Of a stretch of DNA of 62,031 nt, positions 30,483 through 38,900 are shown one piece after another. The stretch is from Phenylobacterium sp. (GTDB lineage Bacteria > Pseudomonadota > Alphaproteobacteria > Caulobacterales > Caulobacteraceae), in NCBI RefSeq assembly GCF_030646615.1, contig NZ_JAUSLG010000092.1, forward strand, positions 1 to 62,031, written 5' to 3'. The first letter of the stretch is position 1. The number at the start of each line of letters is the position of its first letter. The notes beneath the pieces are model-generated. The model ran no database searches and was not told the DNA's origin. It saw nothing but the letters and a program-made list of their open reading frames with translations. The position numbers and the translations under genes were made by a program.

Positions 30483-30531
30483 ATAGACGAGGCGCCGACC
30501 CCTGTGCGTGCGCCCAAAGGGGAGATGCGTC

Positions 30532-31404
30532 ATGGCCGGACGTCTTGAGGGCAAGGTTGCGGTGATCACCGGCGGATGTTCCGGCATCGGCCTGGGTGCG
30601 GTGGAGCTGTTCATCGCCGAGGGGGCTCGGGTCGTCGCCGCCGACATCCAGGACGAAAAGGGCGCCATGCTGGAGGCCCGCTTTGGCGACCAGGTCCGCT
30701 ACGCCCATTGCGACGTCACCGCCGAGGCCGACATCGTCGCCGCCCTGAAGCTTGCCGAAAGCGCTTTCGGCGGCCTCGACATCCTGTTCAACAACGCCGG
30801 CATCTCCGACCGCATGGGGGCGATCACCGAGGTCACCGCCGAAGGCTGGGACTGGATCTTCGCCGTCCTGGTCCGCGGGCCGGCTCTGGGCATGAAGCAC
30901 GCCGCCCCGATGATGATCGCCCGCGGCGGCGGCTCGATCATCAACACCGCCTCGGTCGCCGGCCTGCAGGCGGGCTTTGGCCCCATCGCCTATTCGACGG
31001 CCAAGGCCGGCGTCATCCATATGAGCCGGGTGGCCGCCGCCCAGCTGTCGCGCCAGAAGGTGCGGGTCAACGCCATCTGCCCCGGCCTGATCGCCACCTC
31101 GATCTTTGGCGCGTCCCTGGGCCTCCCCCGTGAGGTGGCCGACCAGATGGCCGCCCGGGTGGAGCAGAGCGCCGCCAGCGTCCAGCCGGTGCCCAAGGCC
31201 GGCTTGCCCGCCGATATCGCGCAGGCCGCCCTTTACCTGGCCTCGGACGCCTCGGCCTTCGTGTCGGGAACCCATCTGGTGGTGGACGGCGGCATCACCG
31301 TCGGCGGCCGCCACAGCTGGGACACGGCCTCGCCCTCGCCCTTCGTGCAGATGTTCGGCGAGGATTCGCCCTTCGCGCCGCCCCCCGCGCCGGCCGCGTC
31401 CTGA
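30532..31404 (+). CDS. Short-chain dehydrogenase/reductase
   Basis: A 290-residue classical SDR. NAD(P)-binding GGCSGIGLGAVELF, the NNAG motif (ILFNNAGISDR), Ser in NTASVAG, and the catalytic YSTAKAG (YxxxK) are present. ATG 30532 is chosen for GGGGAG about 9 bases upstream. The C-terminus is extended with a Pro-rich end. It is followed 10 bases later by an EamA permease gene, so they form a likely operon. The substrate cannot be named. Confidence 0.9.
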   Translation: MAGRLEGKVAVITGGCSGIGLGAVELFIAEGARVVAADIQDEKGAMLEARFGDQVRYAHCDVTAEADIVAALKLAESAFGGLDILFNNAGISDRMGAITEVTAEGWDWIFAVLVRGPALGMKHAAPMMIARGGGSIINTASVAGLQAGFGPIAYSTAKAGVIHMSRVAAAQLSRQKVRVNAICPGLIATSIFGASLGLPREVADQMAARVEQSAASVQPVPKAGLPADIAQAALYLASDASAFVSGTHLVVDGGITVGGRHSWDTASPSPFVQMFGEDSPFAPPPAPAAS

Positions 31405-31414
31405 GGCGGGGCGG

Positions 31415-32350
31415 TTGAGCGAGGACAAGGCGTCCCGGCCGGCCCTGGCCCCCAATGTTCACGGCGCCCTGTGGATGGTCGCCTCGGCGCTCGGCTTCAC
31501 CGTGATGACGACGCTGATCAAGTTCCTCGGCGACGACTATCCGGCCGCCCTGCAGACCTTCTACCGGCAGGTGGCGGGGTTCGTGATCCTGATCCCCTTC
31601 ATCCTCAGCCGGCGGAAGGCGGCCTTCGCCACCACGCGGCCGGGCATCCTGCTGTTCCGCTCGGCGGCGGGCACGCTGGGGATGATCCTGTCCTTCTACG
31701 CCTTCCAGAAGATGCCGCTGGCCGACGCCAATGCGCTCTCCTTCACCCGCACCCTGTGGCTGGTGCCGCTGGCCTTCTTCGTGGTGCGCGAGCCGGTGGG
31801 ACCGTTGCGGATCGGCGCGGCCCTGGTGGGATTCGCCGGCGTGCTGATCATGATCCGGCCCGGCGCCGGCGGCGAGTTCGCCATCGGCTGGCCGGCCGCG
31901 GCCATGCTGGCCTCGTCCTTCCTGTTTGCGCTCACCATCACCGGCATGAAGGTGATGACCCGCGACCACAGCCCCATGGTGCTGCTGGTCTGGTCGGCGA
32001 CGCTCGGCCTCTTCTTCGCCCTGCCCGGCGCCCTGTTCGTCTGGCGCTGGCCCGAACCGTTCGACCTCTTCCTGCTCTGCGTCATGGGGGTGGTCGGCAC
32101 CCTGACCCAGGGCTTCTACATCAAGGGCATGTCCATCGGCGACGCAGGCGCCATGGCGCCGATCGACTATATCCGCCTGGTGTTCACGGCCGCGGCGGGC
32201 TTCGCCCTGTTCAACGAGGTGCCGACCATCTGGACGCTCATGGGCGCGGCGGTGGTGGTGGTCTCGACCCTGTTCATCACCTGGCGCGAACAGCAGATTT
32301 CCAAACAGGCGCGGGCGGCCTCGGCCAAGACCCTGGCCAGCGAACCCTAG
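31415..32350 (+). CDS. EamA/DMT-family permease
   Basis: A 311-residue transporter with ten predicted membrane helices in two EamA repeats (ALWMVASALGFTVMTTLIKF at the start; MAPIDYIRLVFTAAAGFALF in the second repeat). Close relatives in alphaproteobacteria are often labelled RhaT-like or S-adenosylmethionine/riboflavin exporters, but the substrate is unclear. The start is taken as TTG 31415, with GGCGGGG upstream and no earlier credible start in this frame; the reading frame continues upstream inside the SDR gene without protein-like composition. Confidence 0.85.
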   Translation: MSEDKASRPALAPNVHGALWMVASALGFTVMTTLIKFLGDDYPAALQTFYRQVAGFVILIPFILSRRKAAFATTRPGILLFRSAAGTLGMILSFYAFQKMPLADANALSFTRTLWLVPLAFFVVREPVGPLRIGAALVGFAGVLIMIRPGAGGEFAIGWPAAAMLASSFLFALTITGMKVMTRDHSPMVLLVWSATLGLFFALPGALFVWRWPEPFDLFLLCVMGVVGTLTQGFYIKGMSIGDAGAMAPIDYIRLVFTAAAGFALFNEVPTIWTLMGAAVVVVSTLFITWREQQISKQARAASAKTLASEP

Positions 32351-32397
32351 GGCATTGTTCGACCCGATAGCCGGTTCGCACCTATCGGAAAATGCTC
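32350..32397. repeat. AGAGC-type intergenic hairpin repeat, copy 1 (degenerate)
   Basis: Outer arms GCATT/AATGC and inner arms CCGATA (32364-32369)/TATCGG (32383-32388) enclose GCCGGTTCGCACC. It shares layout and the sequence CCGATA...GCCGGTT with the copy at 49689-49737. It directly follows the permease stop and may serve as its terminator. Confidence 0.6.
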
Positions 32398-32476
32398 AGC
32401 CATTCCTGAATGACCGTATGGATTAGGCGCACGGATCAAACTGCGCGCCATGTGGTCAGATGAGGCTTGACTCATA

Positions 32477-32494
32477 GATATGTTATAACGTTAC
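32477..32494. promoter_or_regulatory. Candidate Zur box upstream of the TonB receptor operon
   Basis: GATATGTTATAACGTTAC has a perfect GTTATAAC core. From memory, it agrees at 15 of 18 positions with the Zur consensus GATATGTTATAACATATC proposed for one bacterial group, and its right half with the Agrobacterium-type half-site AACATTAC at all but one base. It lies about 30 bases before the receptor start and overlaps a possible promoter (TTGACT 32467-32472, TATAAC 32484-32489, spacing non-ideal), the right place for zinc-dependent repression. Confidence 0.65.
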
Positions 32495-32498
32495 AGGT

Positions 32499-32517
32499 CC
32501 TCCGCTCTTAGGGGAGG
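32499..32517 (+). promoter_or_regulatory. Hairpin that could sequester the receptor ribosome binding site
   Basis: CCTCC (32499-32503) can pair with GGAGG (32513-32517), the Shine-Dalgarno sequence 6 bases before GTG 32524. With flanking GG/CC the stem could extend. It would make translation structure-dependent. Confidence 0.4.
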
Positions 32518-32522
32518 CCTTC

Positions 32523-32553
32523 TGTGTCGCTATCTGTGTCGCTATCTGTGTCG
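32523..32553 (+). repeat. 12-base tandem repeat spanning the receptor start codon
   Basis: Unit TGTGTCGCTATC occurs twice perfectly (32523-32534, 32535-32546), then a partial third copy TGTGTCG. Each copy carries an in-frame GTG, so three alternative starts 12 bases apart exist, and the encoded signal peptide begins MSLSVSLSVS. Confidence 0.85.
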
Positions 32554-34491
32554 TCGTTCCTTCTGTCGCGTTCAAGCCGTCGCGCCGCCTGTCTCGCCAG
32601 CGCGGTCTTTCTCGTTCCGGCGGGGGCGGCCCTTGCGAACGACGCCACGGACCTGACCCAGGTGGTGGTGACGCCCATGGCGGCTCCGCAGGCGCTGCGG
32701 GACGCGCCGGCCACCATTTCTGTGGTCAGCCGGGCGGACCTGGACGCCCGCCCCATCGCCGACCTGTCCGACGCCCTGCGCAACGAGCCTGGCGTGACCA
32801 TCACCGGGATCGGCATGACCCGGCGGGGGATCAGCCTGCGCGGCATGCCGGTGGAGCACACCCTTGTGCTGGTGGACGGACGGCGGATCAGCGCGGTGGG
32901 CGGCCTGGTGGCCCATGCGGACTACGACCTGGCCTGGACGCCAACCGAGGCGATCGAGCGGATTGAGGTGGTCCGCGGGCCCATGTCCTCCCTCTACGGC
33001 GCCGACGCCCTGGGCGGGGTGGTGAACATCATCACCCGCAGCGCCACCGACACCTGGCTGCGCAGCGCCACCCTGAACGGCACGATTCCCGAGCGGGGCG
33101 CCGGCCGGGCCTATCAGATGGGCGCCTATGCCGGCGGCCCCCTGGTGGAGGGGGTGCTGGGGCTGAGCCTCTATGCCGACGCCTCCGGGCGCGATCCCAC
33201 CTATCAGGCGGCCGATCCCCGTCAGGCCGAGCTGGAAGGGCGCCGGGCCCTGAACGCGTCGGCCACCCTCAGCTGGACGCCTGACGAGTCCCAGCGGATC
33301 GATCTCACCTACGGGGCCGGGACCGACTTCCGCTACCGCGACACCGTCACGACCGGCGCGGCGCCGGTCTATTACCGCTTCAATGACGACATCACGCGGC
33401 AGCAGATCTCCGCCAGCCACCGGGGCGACTATGGCTTCGGCCAGACGCTCGCACGGGTCTATCGCAGCGAGGTCGAGCGGGTGAACACCCGCACGCAGAA
33501 CCAGGCGCCAAGCGGCACGGTGCGGATCGTCGAGACCGTGGCCGACGGTCATGTGACCCTGCCGTGGGGGGCGCACATGCTGAGCGCGGGCGGCGAGGCC
33601 CGGCGCCAGGAACTGGAGAATCCTGCCGTCAATGCTCAGGGCCGCAGCGAGGCCGACCAGTATGGCCTGTTTATCCAGGACGCCTGGAGCATCACCGAGC
33701 AATGGTCCGTGGTGGGCGGGGCGCGGTTCGACCATCACGACGCCTATGACTGGCAGACCAGCCCCCGCATCTACACGGTCTTTCACCTCAATGACCGCCT
33801 GACCCTGAAGGGTGGGATCGGACGTGGGTTCAAGGCGCCCAGCCTCACCCAGCTATCCCCTGACTATCAGGTGTTGGCCGCCGGCGGCCGTTTCACGGTG
33901 TTCGGAAATCCGGACCTGAAGCCCGAGATCGGCACGACCTATGAGGCCAGCGCCGACTACGCCGGCGAGGGCTGGACGGCCCGGCTGGGGGTGTTCCAGA
34001 ACGACCTCAAGGACCTGGTGGAGACCCAGTGCGTCAGTCTCTGCGGAATCCGCGGCCGGGAGGTGCGGATCTACGGCAACGTCGCCGAGGCGCGCATCCG
34101 GGGCCTGGAGCTCGGCGGGGATGTGGATCTGCCGGCCCATCTGAACCTCTCGGCCAACTACACCTGGATGGAGACGGAAAACCGCCAGACTGGCCAGGCC
34201 CTGCTGGAGCGTCCCGAATCCCGGGCCAACGCCACCCTGCGCTGGCGTCCCACCGACAGCCTGAGCGCTCAGCTACGCGGAGAATATGTGGGCGAGCAGA
34301 CCGTCAGCACCGGCGGCCTGCCCGACTACAGCCTGTGGTCCATGGAGGCGAGCCAGCGGCTCACCGACATTCTCACCCTGCGGGTGGGAATTGAGAACCT
34401 CACCGATGAGCGGCTGGCCGAGAAGTCTGGCTCCTTCACCTATGCCGAGCCCGGCCGTCTCTATCACCTCGGCCTCAATCTGAGCTTCTAG
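32524..34491 (+). CDS. TonB-dependent outer-membrane receptor (BtuB-like)
   Basis: A 655-residue receptor. The signal peptide ends near ALA/ND (about residue 39), a TonB-box-like TQVVVTP follows (about 44-50), then the plug domain (ATISVVSRADLDARPIADLS, VDGRRISAVGG, VVRGPMSSLYGADALGGVVN) and a 22-strand-type barrel ending GRLYHLGLNLSF. It resembles BtuB/vitamin-B12-type receptors, but the gene has no cobalamin riboswitch and is preceded by a Zur-like box. It is first in an operon with a periplasmic CobN-like protein. The substrate is plausibly a zinc or other metal chelate or metallo-tetrapyrrole; this is inference. The start is GTG 32524 after AGGGGAGG. Confidence 0.92.
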   Translation: MSLSVSLSVSSFLLSRSSRRAACLASAVFLVPAGAALANDATDLTQVVVTPMAAPQALRDAPATISVVSRADLDARPIADLSDALRNEPGVTITGIGMTRRGISLRGMPVEHTLVLVDGRRISAVGGLVAHADYDLAWTPTEAIERIEVVRGPMSSLYGADALGGVVNIITRSATDTWLRSATLNGTIPERGAGRAYQMGAYAGGPLVEGVLGLSLYADASGRDPTYQAADPRQAELEGRRALNASATLSWTPDESQRIDLTYGAGTDFRYRDTVTTGAAPVYYRFNDDITRQQISASHRGDYGFGQTLARVYRSEVERVNTRTQNQAPSGTVRIVETVADGHVTLPWGAHMLSAGGEARRQELENPAVNAQGRSEADQYGLFIQDAWSITEQWSVVGGARFDHHDAYDWQTSPRIYTVFHLNDRLTLKGGIGRGFKAPSLTQLSPDYQVLAAGGRFTVFGNPDLKPEIGTTYEASADYAGEGWTARLGVFQNDLKDLVETQCVSLCGIRGREVRIYGNVAEARIRGLELGGDVDLPAHLNLSANYTWMETENRQTGQALLERPESRANATLRWRPTDSLSAQLRGEYVGEQTVSTGGLPDYSLWSMEASQRLTDILTLRVGIENLTDERLAEKSGSFTYAEPGRLYHLGLNLSF

Positions 34492-34492
34492 G

Positions 34493-37400
34493 ATGGGGCG
34501 AGCGCTCCGCCTCTGGCTCGCAGCCCTGGGGCTCTGGGCGGCGCTGGCAGGGACGTCCGCAGCCCAGGCTGAGGACCCCGTCGCGACGGCGCCGACCGTG
34601 CGGGTGATCACCACCGACTTCGTGCTGCCGGGCAAGCTGGCCCGACTGCGGGCCCTGGCGGAGGCGGAGGGACTGCGCCTCGACGGCCTGTGGGTGGAGA
34701 CCGATCCCCGTCCGGCGGAGGACTGGCTGGCCGGCGCCGATCTGATCATTCTGGACACCCCCCGGGGCAATGACCTGGCCAAGGTGATGGGCGGGCTGGA
34801 GGGCCGGCTGGAGACCGCCGAGGTTCCCTGGGTGCGGGTCGGCGGCGGCCCGCCGGCCTTTGGCGGCGGCCTGGAGCCCAGGGCGGCGGCGCGGCTGTCG
34901 GCCTATTACGCCAATGGCGGAGCGGCCAATCACCGGGCGCTGTTCGCCTTTGCCGCGGCGGTCGTGTCGGGGTCCGAGCTGGCCGGGTTCCCGGATCCGG
35001 ACGTGCTGCCGGCGTCTGGCGTCTATCATCCCGACGCCCCGCGGCCCTTCGCCGAGGTGGCGGACTACCTCGCCTGGGCCGAGCCCCGATGGGCGGCTGA
35101 CGCCCCCCGGCTCGGGGTGATCACCTATGCGGGGGCCATCTCCAGCGGCGAGACGGCCCTGCTGGACGCTCTGGTCCGCAGCGCCGAGGCCAGGGGGGTC
35201 GCGCCGGTGGTCTTCTGGTTTGACGCCGCCAGGCCGGACGCCATCGAAGCCATCGCCAGGCCGGCGGGCCTCGATGTTCTGGTCAATCTCCAGCACCTGC
35301 AGAACGGGGCTGCCCGTAAGGCCGAGTTCGAGGCGCTGGGCCTGCCGGTCCTGTCCGGCTTTGTCTATCGGGAGGGGGACCTGGCCGCCTGGCGCGCCTC
35401 GCCCACGGGGCTGGCCGCCCAGACGACGGCGGTCCTGCTGGCCACGCCGGAGGCCTGGGGCGTCAGCGACCCCATCGTCCTGGCCACGGTCGATCAGGGC
35501 GAGACCCGCCCCATCCCCGCCCAGGTGGACGCTCTGACGGCCAAGGCCGCCCGCCTCGGCGCCCTGCGCGCCAAGCCCAACGCCGACAAGCGCCTGACCC
35601 TGATGTTCTGGAACCATCCCGGGGGCGAGAAGAACCTGGGCGCGTCAAACCTCAATGTGCCCCGCAGTCTGGCCGCCCTCACCGAGCGGCTGGCGGCGGA
35701 GGGCTACCAGGTTCCACCCAGCGATGAGGCGGCCCTGATCGCCCAGGCTCAGGCCCTCCTCGCCGGCTATTATCGCCCTGAAACCCTGGACAACCTCCTG
35801 GCCAGAGGCCTGGCCGCCACCCTGCCGGTGGACGACTATCGCGCCTGGCTCGACCGACAGCCGGCCCAGATCGGCGCCGCCGTTCGCGAAAGGTGGGGGG
35901 CGCCCGAGGACCACTGGGCGGTCCGCAACGTGGCCGGGCAGCGCCAGTTCGTCATCCCGCGCCTCAGCCTCGGCCATCTGACCCTGATGCCGCAACCCCC
36001 CAGGGCTGATCGGCCCGGGGAGTCCTATCACGACACCAAGGTCCCGCCCGGCCACCTCTATCTGGCCGCCTATCTTCTGATGCGCGAGCCTTTGGCCAGC
36101 GACGCCCTGATCCACTTCGGCACCCACGGGACCCAGGAGTGGACGCCGGGCAAGGATCGCGGCCTGTCGGTGGAGGATTATCCGTTCCTGACGGTCGGCG
36201 ATGTGCCGGTCTTCTATCCCTACATTCAAGACAATGTGGGCGAGGCCATCCAGGCCCGCAGGCGCGGCCGGGCGGTCACCATCAGCCACCAGACGCCGCC
36301 CTTCGCGCCGGCCGGCCTCTATGACGAACTGCGCGACATCCACGCCCTGGTGCACGAATACGGACAGCTGGAGGACGGGCCGGTGCGCGATCGCACCGCT
36401 GACCAGATCGCCGACCTGACGCTCAAGGAGGGCATCGCCCAGGACATCGGTTGGGACGAGGCCGCCGTGGCGGCGGCCTTCCCGGCGTACATGATCGACC
36501 TACACGACCATCTGCACGCCCTGGCCGCCTCGGTGACGCCCCTTGGCCTGCACACCTTCGGCGAGCCCGCCGCTCCGGAGCAGCGCCTGATGACCGTGAT
36601 GCAGCAGCTCGGCCGGCCCTATTACCTGCAGCTTGGACTCGACGCCGATGAGGTGTTCGCCGAAGACGCCGAGCAGATTCGTCAGAGTGAGCCCTATCTC
36701 CTGCTCTACAGACACCTGCGGGCGGCCGAGCCCCCCGAGGCCCTGGCCGGTGAAGCTCTGCGCGCCTACCTGACCCGGGCCGCCGAACTCGACCGTCACC
36801 TGGCCGAGACCGGGGAGATGGAGGCCCTCCTCGCGGGTCTTTCAGGGCGGTTCATCGCCGCAGGCCCCGGCGGAGATCCCGTCCGGAATCCCGACGTGCC
36901 CAGCGGCCGCAACCTGTTCAGCTTCGAGCCTGACAAGCTGCCCACCTTGGCGGCCTATGTCGCCGGCGGCGAGGCGTTCGAGAGCCTGCAGGCCGCCTAT
37001 CTCGACACGCATGGGGAGCCGCTGCGCAAGCTCGCCTTCACCCTCTGGTCCGGAGAGGCCGTGAGGACGCTGGGGGTGGTGGAGAGCCAGGCCCTGCATG
37101 CGCTTGGTCTGCGCCCGGTCTGGGACCAGGGCGGACGGGTGGTGGACCTGGAGATCATTCCCGCCGCGGAGCTGGGGCGGCCCCGGGTGGACGTGGTCTT
37201 CCAGATCACCAGCGTCTATCGCGACCAGTTCGACGGCTTCATGCGCCTGCTCGGCGGCGCGCTCGCCCGGCTGGCGGCGCTTGATGAGCCCGGCAACGAG
37301 GTCGCAGCCAACAGCACCAAGGTGGAGGCCCAGCTGATCGCCGCGGGCCAGCCCGCCGACCAGGCCAGGCGCCTGTCGGCCATCCGCCTCTTCAGCAACG

Positions 37401-38443
37401 CCCCTGGCGACTATGGCAGCGGGGTCCCGGCGGCCGTGCTGGACTCTACGGCCTGGGAGTCCGACGGCGAGGTGGCCGACCGCTTCCTCTCGCGCCTGCA
37501 GTATGCCTATGGCGCCGACGCCTGGGGGGAGAGCGTCGAGGGCGCCAACCTGTTCGCCGCCCAGCTCAGCGGCGTCCAGGCCGCGGTCCTGTCCCGGTCG
37601 TCCAACCTGCACGGGGTGCTCTCCACCGACCATCCCTTCGAGTATCTGGGCGGCCTGTCCATGGCGATCCGCAAGCTGGATGGGGCGAGCCCGGACCTGT
37701 TCATCACCGATGCGCGGGGCGGCACGCCGCGGGTGCGGACAGCCGCCTCGGTCCTCTCCGATGAACTGCGCAGCCGCTATCTGAACCCCCAGTGGATCTC
37801 CGCCATGCAGGGGGAGGGCTATGCCGGCACGCTGGAAATCCTCGACGTCACCAACAACCTGTTCGGCTGGCAGGTCACCGACCCGGCCATGGTTCGTCCA
37901 GATCAGTGGCAGGCCATGCATGAGACCTTCGTCATGGACCGGCGCGAGCTTGGGCTGAACGCCTGGTTCGAGGCCCACAATCCCACGGCCCAGGCCCAGC
38001 TGATCGAGCGCCTGACCGAGACCATCCGCAAGGGCTACTGGACCCCGGACGCCGAGACGCTGGCGGAGCTGGCCGAGCGTTGGTCCGAGCTGACGGAGGC
38101 CGGCGCCATGGCGGGCGAGGCGACCACCACGGCGCTGCTGCGCAGCGGCTTTGGCCTGTCGGCCCAGGCGCCCGCCCCCGCCTCTGGACCGGCCGCAAGC
38201 GCCCCGGCGTCATCACAGATGACGCCGCCGCCAGCGGCTGAGCCTGAACCGGCGCCCCCTTCGCCCACCGTCCGGGGGCAGGTGCTGGAGAAGGTGCAGC
38301 CGCCCACCCCTGCCGCGCCGGTCTCTCCCTGGCGGGCGTTGCTGGGGCTCGCCGCCCTGCTGGTCCTTTCCCTGATCGGGGCGGCCAGCCAGGCCAGGCC
38401 CCGTTCCCGTTCCTTCCTGGAGTTGTCCCATGCACGGCCTTGA
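34493..38443 (+). CDS. CobN/HmuS-family chelatase-like protein, secreted and C-terminally anchored
   Basis: A 1,316-residue CobN/magnesium-chelatase H-family protein. Residues 1-26 (cleavage after TSAAQA) form a signal peptide absent from cytoplasmic CobN. The family core is intact: HFGTHGTQEWTPGK (about 541-555), YPYIQDNVGEAIQARRR (about 575-592), PLGLHTFGE (about 682) and SRYLNPQWISAMQGEGYAGT (about 1093-1112). Residues about 1218-1280 are an Ala/Pro-rich linker, 1282-1298 a membrane helix, and the tail is basic, placing the enzyme in the periplasm. Similar proteins in receptor/ExbB-like/DUF2149 operons include HmuS of Bacteroidetes, linked to heme metal removal. No CobS/CobT/ChlD/ChlI partner is nearby. 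It starts 1 base after the receptor stop. Confidence 0.9.
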   Translation: MGRALRLWLAALGLWAALAGTSAAQAEDPVATAPTVRVITTDFVLPGKLARLRALAEAEGLRLDGLWVETDPRPAEDWLAGADLIILDTPRGNDLAKVMGGLEGRLETAEVPWVRVGGGPPAFGGGLEPRAAARLSAYYANGGAANHRALFAFAAAVVSGSELAGFPDPDVLPASGVYHPDAPRPFAEVADYLAWAEPRWAADAPRLGVITYAGAISSGETALLDALVRSAEARGVAPVVFWFDAARPDAIEAIARPAGLDVLVNLQHLQNGAARKAEFEALGLPVLSGFVYREGDLAAWRASPTGLAAQTTAVLLATPEAWGVSDPIVLATVDQGETRPIPAQVDALTAKAARLGALRAKPNADKRLTLMFWNHPGGEKNLGASNLNVPRSLAALTERLAAEGYQVPPSDEAALIAQAQALLAGYYRPETLDNLLARGLAATLPVDDYRAWLDRQPAQIGAAVRERWGAPEDHWAVRNVAGQRQFVIPRLSLGHLTLMPQPPRADRPGESYHDTKVPPGHLYLAAYLLMREPLASDALIHFGTHGTQEWTPGKDRGLSVEDYPFLTVGDVPVFYPYIQDNVGEAIQARRRGRAVTISHQTPPFAPAGLYDELRDIHALVHEYGQLEDGPVRDRTADQIADLTLKEGIAQDIGWDEAAVAAAFPAYMIDLHDHLHALAASVTPLGLHTFGEPAAPEQRLMTVMQQLGRPYYLQLGLDADEVFAEDAEQIRQSEPYLLLYRHLRAAEPPEALAGEALRAYLTRAAELDRHLAETGEMEALLAGLSGRFIAAGPGGDPVRNPDVPSGRNLFSFEPDKLPTLAAYVAGGEAFESLQAAYLDTHGEPLRKLAFTLWSGEAVRTLGVVESQALHALGLRPVWDQGGRVVDLEIIPAAELGRPRVDVVFQITSVYRDQFDGFMRLLGGALARLAALDEPGNEVAANSTKVEAQLIAAGQPADQARRLSAIRLFSNAPGDYGSGVPAAVLDSTAWESDGEVADRFLSRLQYAYGADAWGESVEGANLFAAQLSGVQAAVLSRSSNLHGVLSTDHPFEYLGGLSMAIRKLDGASPDLFITDARGGTPRVRTAASVLSDELRSRYLNPQWISAMQGEGYAGTLEILDVTNNLFGWQVTDPAMVRPDQWQAMHETFVMDRRELGLNAWFEAHNPTAQAQLIERLTETIRKGYWTPDAETLAELAERWSELTEAGAMAGEATTTALLRSGFGLSAQAPAPASGPAASAPASSQMTPPPAAEPEPAPPSPTVRGQVLEKVQPPTPAAPVSPWRALLGLAALLVLSLIGAASQARPRSRSFLELSHARP

Positions 38444-38900
38444 GGCGGGTCTGTTCGACCTCGCCCGACTGTTTCTGCTGCCGGCCCTGGCCCTGATCGT
38501 CATCGCCCTGGCCTATGCCTTCATCGCCCTGGGCGCCTTCCTGATGGAGTGGACGCAGCGGCGGTCGGGCGCCTACAGCTCGCGCCTGATCGCCCATCAG
38601 GCGGCCACGGGCGCCTCCAGCGAAGACCTGGAGCTATGGATCATGAAGCGGCTGGAGTGGCTGCGCATCACCTCGCGCAGCGCGCCGATGCTCGGCCTGG
38701 TGGCGACCATGATCCCCATGGGTCCGGCGCTGCTGGCCCTCGGCGAAGGCGATGGGCGGTCCATCGGCGAGAATCTCGTCGTGGCGTTTTCGGGGGTGGT
38801 CCTGGCCCTGATCGCCGCCAGCATCACCCATGTGATCCTCACGATCCGGCGGCGCTGGCTTCTGGAGGAACTCCGCAGCTATGAGCGGGGTCTGGCCTGA
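38430..38900 (+). CDS. MotA/TolQ/ExbB-type proton channel subunit
   Basis: A 156-residue inner-membrane protein with three hydrophobic segments (LFLLPALALIVIALAYAFIA; SAPMLGLVATMIPMGPALLA; NLVVAFSGVVLALIAASITH) in the ExbB/TolQ pattern, including the LGLVATMIPMGPAL helix. It overlaps the end of the CobN-like gene by 14 bases and the DUF2149 start by 1 base, a strong sign of translational coupling. With the next protein it probably forms a proton-motive-force-driven motor serving this operon's receptor or chelatase. Confidence 0.9.
   Translation: MHGLEAGLFDLARLFLLPALALIVIALAYAFIALGAFLMEWTQRRSGAYSSRLIAHQAATGASSEDLELWIMKRLEWLRITSRSAPMLGLVATMIPMGPALLALGEGDGRSIGENLVVAFSGVVLALIAASITHVILTIRRRWLLEELRSYERGLA

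Noticed and set aside
32351..32523. Possible cobalamin riboswitch before the BtuB-like receptor
   Set aside because: The B12 box and the GCAACTG core found before metE are absent, and the leader is too short.
34493..38443. Assignment as aerobic cobaltochelatase CobN for B12 synthesis
   Set aside because: Signal peptide, membrane anchor, receptor/ExbB context and the absence of cob genes argue against it.
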